From assembly GCF_900094925.1 (NCBI RefSeq), contig NZ_FMAY01000005.1, positions 62,001-126,000 on the forward strand: a stretch of DNA of 64,000 nt, in the 5' to 3' direction. The stretch is from Kosakonia oryzendophytica (GTDB lineage Bacteria > Pseudomonadota > Gammaproteobacteria > Enterobacterales > Enterobacteriaceae). The notes below the pieces were generated by a model that was not told the origin of the DNA, ran no database searches, and was given only the letters and a program-made list of their open reading frames with translations. Each line of letters begins with the position of its first letter. Within the stretch, counting starts at the first letter, position 1. The position numbers and the translations under genes are program-made. Shown piece after piece: positions 52,921 to 60,032 of the stretch.

Positions 52921-53624
52921 GGATCCCAGTGCAGTAACGCTGTCATCGCGGCGAGGTATTTTTCGCTGGCGTCATCGGCGGAGATCGGTGGGAATTCAAC
53001 AGTGATGCAGTGCAGGTCAATGTCTGCGCACCAGCTCCCAAATGACCCCGGTGTTTCGTAACCGACGCTGGTCACCAGCGGGAGAGAAAAACGGGCAGAT
53101 AACCACTGCCCAAGGGGGCTTTCTCGTGGGTCTTCCACGCAGGCCAGCGGATCGTGGAAAGTGACCACCCAGGCGGGGTGAATGCGATGAATCAACCGGC
53201 ACAACGCCTGGGTTTCGGGCTCGGATCCGGGCGAATCGCCGGTTAACAACACCACATCGCGGTCTTCTGCTGCGCTGTTCCAGCGGTAAACCGTCTCGCC
53301 CGCTTTCCAGTTCGCGGCTGGGAAGTTGCGATTGAGATCGACCCCCCTCGCGTTGGCCCGCAAACCAAGCTGGCAACCGTCTGGATTGACCGCCAGCACC
53401 ACATGATGGTGGCGCAGCTCGGGGGCCAGCGTGCGTAAAGCGCAGGAGAGCGTCACGATAGAGGCGTTTTCATCGCCATGCGTCCCGGCAATGATCAGGC
53501 CGCTTTCGCGGGTTGCCGTCGGCGCAGGGAACCAGAGTAACGGTGCCCCCAGCTGTGAGCGGCCAAACTCTTCACTACGGTGGGCAAACGCGCCGCGCTG
53601 CGGACGTGGTCGTGTGGCAGACAT
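52911..53624 (-). CDS. mpaA: Murein tripeptide amidase
   Basis: Zinc carboxypeptidase-family enzyme that cleaves L-Ala-gamma-D-Glu-mDAP to release diaminopimelate in peptidoglycan recycling. The start at 53624 (MSATRPRPQRGAF) has AAGG 6 bp upstream; 237 residues. Zinc motif GTHGDENAS (HxxE) and the later FHDP histidine are present, with the catalytic glutamate in TVEFPP. Works in one pathway with the neighbours ycjG and mppA. Confidence 0.94.
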   Translation of the reverse strand: MSATRPRPQRGAFAHRSEEFGRSQLGAPLLWFPAPTATRESGLIIAGTHGDENASIVTLSCALRTLAPELRHHHVVLAVNPDGCQLGLRANARGVDLNRNFPAANWKAGETVYRWNSAAEDRDVVLLTGDSPGSEPETQALCRLIHRIHPAWVVTFHDPLACVEDPRESPLGQWLSARFSLPLVTSVGYETPGSFGSWCADIDLHCITVEFPPISADDASEKYLAAMTALLHWDPQR

Positions 53625-53811
53625 AAGCATCCTTTTTCTGTGGTGGCCTTAGAGCAAGTGTAAACATAAAGCGGGGCGAGGCAAATCATGCCACGCCGGT
53701 TAAATTGCTGTCCATCATCAATGTTTCTCCTCTCGCTGTTTGCATTCCTTCGTTTTAAAACAAATAATTACCTAATCTTTCGCCGGGAATGACACATCAC
53801 AAGGGGATCCT

Positions 53812-55428
53812 ATGACGCATCGACTTTCTATGTTGAGCTGCGCGCTCTGGCTGTGCGGTTTTTCTTCTGTTTCACTGGCCGCAGATGTGCCGCCAGGTAC
53901 GCAACTGGCGGCAAAACAGGAGCTGGTTCGGCATATCAAAGATGAACCGGCGACGCTGGATCCAGCCAAAGCGGTCGGCCTGCCGGAAATTCAGGTGATC
54001 CGCGATCTGTATGAAGGCCTGGTTAACCAGAATGAGAAGGGCGAAATTGTTGCAGGCGTGGCGTCCAAATGGCAAAGCAGCGATAACCGTATCTGGACCT
54101 TCACGCTGCGTGATAATGCGAAGTGGTCCGATGGCACCCCGGTCACTGCGCAGGACTTTGTTTACAGTTGGCAGCGGCTTGTCGACCCAAAAACCACCTC
54201 GCCATTCGCCGGTTTCGCCGCCCTGGCGGGGATTGCCAATGCTAAAAACGTGACCGACGGTAAAATGACGCCGGACCAGCTTGGTGTCAGTGCAGTAGAT
54301 GCGCACACCCTACGAGTGCAACTGGATAAACCGCTGCCATGGTTCCCCAGTCTAGCGGCCAGTTTCGCGTTCTACCCGGTTCAGAAGGCCAATGTTGAAA
54401 GCGGTGCAGAGTGGACGCGTCCGGGTAATCTGGTGGGGAATGGGGCGTATGTGCTGGCCGATCGTGTGGTCAATGAGAAACTGGTGCTCCAACCCAATAA
54501 ACAGTACTGGGATAATGGCAAAACGGTGATCCAGAAGGTGACCTTTGTGCCGATCAACCAGGAGTCTGCCGCCACAAAACGCTATCTGGCGAACGATATC
54601 GACATTACCGAGTCGTTTCCGAAAAACCTCTATCAAAAATTGCTGAAAGACATTCCGGGGCAGGTCTATACGCCGCCGCAGTTGGGGACGTATTACTACG
54701 CGTTTAACACCCAGAAAGGGCCAACCGCCGATGCCCGCGTGCGTCTGGCGCTGAGCATGACCATCGATCGACGGATCATGGCGGAAAAAGTGCTTGGCAC
54801 TGGAGAAAAACCAGCCTGGCGTTTTACACCCGATGTAACAGCCGGGTTTGAACCGCAACCGTCGCAGATTGAACACATGAGCCAGGCGGAGCTCAACGCA
54901 CAGGCGAAAACGCTGCTACAGGCAGCCGGATATGGGCCACAGAGACCGTTGAAACTTACCCTGCTGTACAACACCTCCGAGAATCACCAGAAAATCGCCA
55001 TCGCGGTGGCATCGATGTGGAAAAAGAATCTTGGCGCAGAGGTGACATTGCAGAATCAGGAGTGGAAAACCTACATTGATAGCCGCAACAGCGGGAATTT
55101 TGACGTGATCCGCGCATCATGGGTAGGAGACTACAATGAACCGTCAACATTCCTCTCCGTGTTGACCTCTACCAGCAGCAGCAATATTGCGCGTTTCAAC
55201 GATGCAGGTTACGACAAAGTGCTTAACCAGGCGTCGCAGGAGACCAACGCCACAGCGCGTAATGCGGATTATAACGAGGCGGAGCATATCATTGCGGAGA
55301 AAGCGCCGATTGCGCCAATCTATCAGTACAGCAACGGGCGTTTGATCAAACCGTGGCTCAAGGGTTACCCGATTAATAACCCGGAAGATGTTGCCTATAC
55401 GCGCACGATGTATTTGCTGAAACACTGA
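53812..55428 (+). CDS. mppA: MppA murein tripeptide-binding protein
   Basis: Periplasmic SBP family 5 protein that binds L-Ala-gamma-D-Glu-mDAP and delivers it to the Opp permease. 538 residues with a signal peptide ending SLAADVP (cleavage near 24). ELVRHIKDEPATLDPAKAVGLPEIQ and the C-terminal LIKPWLKGYPINNPEDVAYTRTMY are characteristic. The three consecutive genes ycjG, mpaA and mppA supply uptake, amidase and epimerase steps of murein peptide recycling. Confidence 0.96.
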   Translation: MTHRLSMLSCALWLCGFSSVSLAADVPPGTQLAAKQELVRHIKDEPATLDPAKAVGLPEIQVIRDLYEGLVNQNEKGEIVAGVASKWQSSDNRIWTFTLRDNAKWSDGTPVTAQDFVYSWQRLVDPKTTSPFAGFAALAGIANAKNVTDGKMTPDQLGVSAVDAHTLRVQLDKPLPWFPSLAASFAFYPVQKANVESGAEWTRPGNLVGNGAYVLADRVVNEKLVLQPNKQYWDNGKTVIQKVTFVPINQESAATKRYLANDIDITESFPKNLYQKLLKDIPGQVYTPPQLGTYYYAFNTQKGPTADARVRLALSMTIDRRIMAEKVLGTGEKPAWRFTPDVTAGFEPQPSQIEHMSQAELNAQAKTLLQAAGYGPQRPLKLTLLYNTSENHQKIAIAVASMWKKNLGAEVTLQNQEWKTYIDSRNSGNFDVIRASWVGDYNEPSTFLSVLTSTSSSNIARFNDAGYDKVLNQASQETNATARNADYNEAEHIIAEKAPIAPIYQYSNGRLIKPWLKGYPINNPEDVAYTRTMYLLKH

Positions 55429-55437
55429 CAAAAAAAT

Positions 55438-55463
55438 CCCCTTACATCACGGGAAGTAAGGGG
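55438..55463 (-). terminator. Minus-strand terminator-like hairpin after mppA
   Basis: CCCCTTAC / GTAAGGGG, an 8-bp perfect stem with a 10-nt loop. The T tract (seven) is on the minus strand only, so it would end leftward transcription, for example readthrough past the RyhB-like RNA; as an mppA terminator it lacks a T tract. Confidence 0.55.
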
Positions 55464-55594
55464 AAACTCATTGATTACGGAATGGTTCCTGTCTAAGCAG
55501 GAGTCCATTAATTTTACTTAAGGAATGTGAAGGCACAATGGAGGAAATAAGGAGGCGATAGCGTTAACGTCGGCGATCTGCTTGTTCCTTCAGT

Positions 55595-55690
55595 AAAAAA
55601 AGCCCGCTTCATTGAGCGGGCAAAAAATACTGGAAGCAATGTGAGCAATGTCGTAATCAATACCTGACTGATTCACTCAGGTATTGATTG
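55595..55690 (-). ncRNA. RyhB-type iron-responsive small RNA
   Basis: About 96 nt on the minus strand. A 5' hairpin (perfect 13-bp repeat, 55655-55667 with 55677-55689) leads to the RyhB core at 55626-55653, which contains ACATTGCTCACATTGCTTCC, the seed region of E. coli RyhB. A GCCCGCT/AGCGGGC stem with seven T (55621-55595) is the Rho-independent terminator. Hairpin, core, terminator is the exact RyhB layout. It should repress iron-using proteins through Hfq under iron shortage. The start near 55690 is inferred from the promoter. Position differs from RyhB of E. coli (yhhX-yhhY), so it is probably a paralogue. Confidence 0.9.
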
Positions 55691-55696
55691 TTGAGA

Positions 55697-55725
55697 AAGA
55701 TAATCTTTATCATTTGATGCTGCAA
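55697..55725 (-). promoter_or_regulatory. Fur-box promoter of the RyhB-like RNA
   Basis: On the minus strand -35 TTGCAG (55725-55720) and -10 TATCTT (55702-55697) with 17 bp between. TGATAAAGATTATCT (55712-55698) overlaps the -10 and matches the Fur 7-1-7 element TGATAAT-G-ATTATCA at 13 of 15 bases. Confidence 0.85.
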
Positions 55726-55867
55726 CCCTTTTTTCGTGCGGGTGATGCGTTTGCTGCTTCTTGCCGCCTTTTTGCTGATGTAAAGCCGCCGTCTTTACGA
55801 TTTTGGTCAAAAAACAAGCATACATTTGTGCTATAGTGGTGAGGTTTTCATCACTTACGAGGACATT

Positions 55868-56056
55868 ATGGAGAGTGAATTAGACCCGACCCGACTGGCT
55901 ATTGAGTATCTGCGTCGTGACAAAAGCGCATTGACCCCAGCTGAGTACTTAAAAAAACTCAAACAGCTCAGGCTGGAGTTCGAGGATTTGCTTACGCTGT
56001 CGCACACGGAACTCAAAGAAGAGATCGATTTTGCCTGGCGGCTGGGTATCCACTAA
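55868..56056 (+). CDS. Unnamed small helical protein
   Basis: 62 residues, MESELDPTRLAIEYLRRDK..., ending FAWRLGIH. GAGGAC lies 5 bp upstream of the ATG, and an extended -10 (TGC TATAGT, 55829-55837) precedes it. No membrane segment or signal peptide; charged, Leu-rich and probably all-helical. A strong terminator follows, so it forms its own transcript, divergent from the RyhB-like RNA. I do not recognise the family; coding potential rests on the ribosome site, promoter, terminator and amphipathic pattern. Confidence 0.75.
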   Translation: MESELDPTRLAIEYLRRDKSALTPAEYLKKLKQLRLEFEDLLTLSHTELKEEIDFAWRLGIH

Positions 56057-56088
56057 TTTAACGCAAAGCTGTCATTCAGCAAAAAGAT

Positions 56089-56111
56089 GCGCCCGCAGAA
56101 CGGGCGCTTTT
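56089..56111. terminator. Terminator between the 62-residue gene and dgcM
   Basis: GCGCCCG CAGAA CGGGCGC then TTTTATTTT on the plus strand; on the minus strand the stem is followed by ATCTTTTTG, so it may also serve dgcM. Confidence 0.88.
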
Positions 56112-56124
56112 ATTTTGCCTGCAC

Positions 56125-57345
56125 TCAGGCGGCAAGCACCTGGTTACGGCCATTGTTCTTTGCGCGGTACAGCGCTTCATCCACCCGTTTAAACAGTTCA
56201 TCCAGGCTTTCATCTGGCAGATGACAAGCAACGCCAATGCTGACAGTGAGGCCCGGCAGACCCGGCATGGTGATACTCGCCACAGCCTGACGCACCGCTT
56301 CCGCCACCGCTAATGCGACATCAAGGGATGTGTTGGGCAGTAAAAGCAGAAACTCCTCACCGCCCCAGCGAAACACATGATCATCGGTACGACAGGTCGC
56401 TTCAAGCGTACGCGCCAGGGCGATCAGTACCTCGTCGCCGCGCTGATGCCCGAACTGATCGTTAATATGTTTAAAGTGATCGGTATCCACCAGCAGTAAA
56501 GAGAAATCCGGTGAACCCGTCTGGTTTTGTTCTGCGAAGTGGTAAAACTGTCGACGATTGAGCAGACCGGTCAGCGCATCGCGGTGTGCGGCGTACTCCA
56601 GCTCCTGTTCAAGGCGCTTTTGCTCAGTAATATCGTGAATGATGCACAGCATCAGCCGCTCACCGTAAATCTCAATCGGCCCGGCGTAGGTCTGAACGTG
56701 CCGCGTGGAACCATCTGCAAGCTGGTGAATGAAATTCAATGGCTTATGTCCACCCGGCAGCCGGGATATTTCCGACATAATCGGCAAAACGCTGCGCCCA
56801 AGTGTGTTGATTTCCCAGGTATGTTTTTGGCACATCTCTTCGCGATCGTAGCCGTAAAAATGGAGTGCAGCGAGATTGGCATCAACGATTCTGCCATCGC
56901 GGGCCGTATCGATAAGCAGCATGGGGGCGGAAGTCGTATAAAAGAAACGAGCGTAAAAGCCTTGTTTACGCGACTGATAAGCCGCAGCACGACTGGTTTT
57001 AGGGATCGTGGGCGTCAGTCCGTAAATCCCTTCGAAGATCAGAACGTCGCCAACATCCTCCAGTTCACGCAGCGACGCCCGGCAACTGAGGCTGGTCTCT
57101 TCAGATACAGGGCCGATGCTCCAGATTTCGACCACTTCATCCTGATTTTGCAAACCGGGCAGATACATTGACAGGCTGTGTTGTGCATAGGCCGAATAAG
57201 TTCCATTACGCATTTCACTGAGTGTGCGGCCTGCCGACAGCTTTTTCGCCTTTTTATTGGCAAACAGCAACGTTTCTGTGTCAGGGATAACCACCCACAC
57301 TGGGGTATCAAGAATATCCAGGGCTTCCAGGTGATGTTTCAGCAT
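56125..57345 (-). CDS. dgcM: DgcM diguanylate cyclase
   Basis: 406-residue soluble cyclase matching E. coli DgcM (YdaM): N-terminal PAS-like region (about 10-110), a PAS domain with the conserved SAPMLLIDTARDGRIVDANLAALHFYGY (139-166), and GGDEF domain. The active site is GGEEF (328-332), a competent variant, and the inhibitory RxxD site R319-TD-D322 is present five residues before it. In E. coli it binds MlrA and PdeR to switch on csgD and curli. Both PdeR and DgcM lie in this window. Confidence 0.95.
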   Translation of the reverse strand: MLKHHLEALDILDTPVWVVIPDTETLLFANKKAKKLSAGRTLSEMRNGTYSAYAQHSLSMYLPGLQNQDEVVEIWSIGPVSEETSLSCRASLRELEDVGDVLIFEGIYGLTPTIPKTSRAAAYQSRKQGFYARFFYTTSAPMLLIDTARDGRIVDANLAALHFYGYDREEMCQKHTWEINTLGRSVLPIMSEISRLPGGHKPLNFIHQLADGSTRHVQTYAGPIEIYGERLMLCIIHDITEQKRLEQELEYAAHRDALTGLLNRRQFYHFAEQNQTGSPDFSLLLVDTDHFKHINDQFGHQRGDEVLIALARTLEATCRTDDHVFRWGGEEFLLLLPNTSLDVALAVAEAVRQAVASITMPGLPGLTVSIGVACHLPDESLDELFKRVDEALYRAKNNGRNQVLAA

Positions 57346-57441
57346 CGTTACTCCCCGTATCGCACATGTTGCCAGGTTGCAACAGACATATCATCGCGGC
57401 AATGCAATTACTTTATTGCAACATACCTGAAAAATAAGGTG

Positions 57442-59580
57442 TTATGCAGGTTTTTTTTGTGACGACTCTGAACATTCCAGTGATAACGCAAACGTTTTTT
57501 GATGGAGCAGCGCTGAGATTTTTTCAACAGGTAAGGGACGGGCAAAAAGAAAACCCTGCATGTACGAACATCCCAGGTGAGTCAGTAGCGCATGTTGTTC
57601 CTGTGTTTCAATGCCTTCCGCCACTACATGCATATTCATGGAGTGAGCAATATCGATAATGGTCGAGACGATTTTGACATTACGGCTATTATCACGAATG
57701 TCCTTCACAAAACTTTTATCGATTTTCAGCTCTGTCGCGGGGAGTTTTTTCAGCATCAACATATTGGAATAACCGGTGCCAAAATCATCAATAGCCACGG
57801 TGATCCCCAGTTGCGAAAAACGGTTCAATAACTGCACGCTACGATCGATATTTTTAAGTGCCGTGTTTTCCGTCACTTCCAGTGTTAACTGCGCCGGGTC
57901 GATATGATAACGCGCCAGCGAGTCTGCAATCAGATCGTAAATGTCGTGCTGTTCAAACTGCGTGGGTGAGAGGTTGATTGCCAGCTTAAGCTGCGTGAAC
58001 CCCTGATTGTTCCAGTGATGCAACTGACGACAGGCAGCATCAATGACCCAGTGGCCAACGGAAATAATTAACCCGGTTTTTTCCAGCAGCGGCAAAAACA
58101 CGCCCGGCAGCAAAATCCCATGCTGCGGATGACGCCAGCGCAACAGCGCTTCGAAACCGCACAGTGTATGACCCGGGGCGGTGTATTGCGGTTGATACCA
58201 TAGCTCAAACTGATTTCGTGATAGCGCTTGCGACAGATCCTGTAAAAAGAGAGGGGCTTCTGCGGTTTTTTGCGCCATAGCCGTGTGATAGACCGCCCAC
58301 CCGTTGCGTCCTTCCTGCTTAACGCTGTACATCGCGGTGTCGGCCTTTAATTTCAGTTCGTGCGCTGTTTTACCGTGCTCGGGGAAGTAGCTTACGCCGG
58401 CGCTGAGCGAGACATTAATAACATGGCTCAGTTCATAGAAAGGATGCTGTATTGTCGTGACCATACGGCGTATCAACGTCTCAATCTCTGCTTCGCTGGT
58501 GTCAGGTACCAGCAACATGAATTCATCGCCGCCAAGACGCGCCAGCGACATTTTTTGACTCAGGCAAGCGGAAAGCCGTGTGGCAACGGCCACCAACAAC
58601 CGATCGCCGATATGGTGTCCCCAGGCATCATTTACCAGTTTAAAACGATCCAGATCCATATAAATCAGGGCAAAGGTGGTCTGCTCGTCTTTTGCGCGGT
58701 TAAGGCAGTTCTCCAGCAGGAGATCGAGCTGAATACGGTTCGCCAGCCCGGTGAGTGCGTCGTAATACGCCTGTTTTTCCAGCTGTTGATTCAACTGGCG
58801 CAAGCTGTTGGTCAGGCGGGATGTGCGTAGCTGAGAGTCAATCATCGAGATAAATAGCATAATGCCGAAGATCACGAGCGTCGTGGTGGCAACCCACAGC
58901 GAGAGTCCCAGTTCGCCTACGCCCGCGCTCATCAGATGCAGTGCATTACTGCGCACAATGATCCCGGAGCCATCGCTACTGAATGTCGCGGCGCTCATGC
59001 CAGTGTAATGCACGACGCAAATCGACACACCCATAACAAACGCAGCGAAAACACGGTTAATAAAGACGCTGTGTGTATTCTGCCGCAGGCTGAATGCCAG
59101 CCACAATGCAGCGCCTGCACTGAAAAAAGCGATAACGATGGATAGCACGATGCGAGCGACATTCCAGTAAATTGTCACAAACCCCATCATGGCGGCCATA
59201 CCGAGGTTGTGCATTGCCACAACGCCTGTGCTCAGAAGCAGTGTGGCGAGCAGCAGACGTTTTTTAGACAGGGGATTGTTACTTACGGCAATATTGATGG
59301 TCAGTGTCGCCGCCAGTAAAGCAACCAGGAAAGAGAGAATGGTTAACGGCAGGTCGTAATGCATCATCATAGGGATTTTCATTGCCAGCATCCCGACAAA
59401 ATGCATTGACCAGATGCCCATGCCCAGCGTGGCACCGCCAGCAACACGCCAGAACATTGCTATCCACGGCTCAGATGACATGACTTTCCCGGCGCTATCC
59501 AATGCAACAAAAGAAGCAATGAATGCCACTAAAAAAGAGATGCCGATCAGAATGGGGTCCCACGAAACATAGAGCATCAT
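57442..59580 (-). CDS. MHYT-GGDEF-EAL membrane c-di-GMP protein
   Basis: 712 residues from ATG 59580. Residues 1-250 are an MHYT domain of about seven membrane helices with the repeated motifs WSMHFVGM (57-64), AMHNLGM (122-128) and VHYTGM (190-195), proposed to bind copper and sense O2, CO or NO. Then GGDEF (motif 350-354, intact, no RxxD site) and EAL (motif 477-479, DDFGTGYSN later). Both activities are possible; direction cannot be read from sequence. Similar architecture to Pseudomonas MucR and Bacillus YkoW. Not in this locus in E. coli K-12. Confidence 0.93.
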   Translation of the reverse strand: MMLYVSWDPILIGISFLVAFIASFVALDSAGKVMSSEPWIAMFWRVAGGATLGMGIWSMHFVGMLAMKIPMMMHYDLPLTILSFLVALLAATLTINIAVSNNPLSKKRLLLATLLLSTGVVAMHNLGMAAMMGFVTIYWNVARIVLSIVIAFFSAGAALWLAFSLRQNTHSVFINRVFAAFVMGVSICVVHYTGMSAATFSSDGSGIIVRSNALHLMSAGVGELGLSLWVATTTLVIFGIMLFISMIDSQLRTSRLTNSLRQLNQQLEKQAYYDALTGLANRIQLDLLLENCLNRAKDEQTTFALIYMDLDRFKLVNDAWGHHIGDRLLVAVATRLSACLSQKMSLARLGGDEFMLLVPDTSEAEIETLIRRMVTTIQHPFYELSHVINVSLSAGVSYFPEHGKTAHELKLKADTAMYSVKQEGRNGWAVYHTAMAQKTAEAPLFLQDLSQALSRNQFELWYQPQYTAPGHTLCGFEALLRWRHPQHGILLPGVFLPLLEKTGLIISVGHWVIDAACRQLHHWNNQGFTQLKLAINLSPTQFEQHDIYDLIADSLARYHIDPAQLTLEVTENTALKNIDRSVQLLNRFSQLGITVAIDDFGTGYSNMLMLKKLPATELKIDKSFVKDIRDNSRNVKIVSTIIDIAHSMNMHVVAEGIETQEQHALLTHLGCSYMQGFLFARPLPVEKISALLHQKTFALSLECSESSQKKPA

Positions 59581-60032
59581 GCAATCCACACGGGCAAAAG
59601 TTGTTAGCTAATCCTGGCACTAATTTTAGCAGCTAACCTGATGAAATTAATGGTCGCGTTCGCTTTATTATTACATGTGCGAATTAAACCCACCTTGCAA
59701 CTTACTTTATTAATCGACCTGATGGGCAATAACATTAAATAAAATGAAGCGTTTAAGCATTATTTAAATGCATTTAAACGTGCTGAACCGAAAAAATGAA
59801 CTCCAGTGTGATGAATTCTATATGATATATTTCAGAGGCAGGGCGGGAATTTTTAGCGCAATTCAATGCATACTACTGGTTTCTGGCGCTGATTCAGGCT
59901 TATTGTGCTGGATTAGCCGAAATCATGACAATTAAAAGGTGAACATTTTGCTACGTCAATTTCACCGTGTCAAAGTGGAATCCGGATGCTATAAGGATCA
60001 TAACCCCTCCTGGTGTTTTCGTTGGTGTCATT
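59581..60032. promoter_or_regulatory. A+T-rich divergent control region, MHYT gene / chemoreceptor
   Basis: About 450 bp between divergent genes, clearly A+T-rich (59640-59870). It contains an imperfect inverted repeat at 59751-59781, CGTTTAAGCATT facing AATGCATTTAAACG, which could be a regulator site. A GCCGAAAT at about 59917 resembles a flagellar sigma28 -10 but has no -35. No ORF with a ribosome site. Confidence 0.4.

Noticed and set aside
55429-56124. The small RNA McaS, which lies near dgcM in E. coli
   Set aside because: No sequence resembling McaS was found; the small RNA here matches RyhB instead.
59900-59940. GCCGAAAT as a sigma28 flagellar promoter for the chemoreceptor
   Set aside because: Only 6 of 8 bases of the -10 match and no TAAA-type -35 is found at the right distance.
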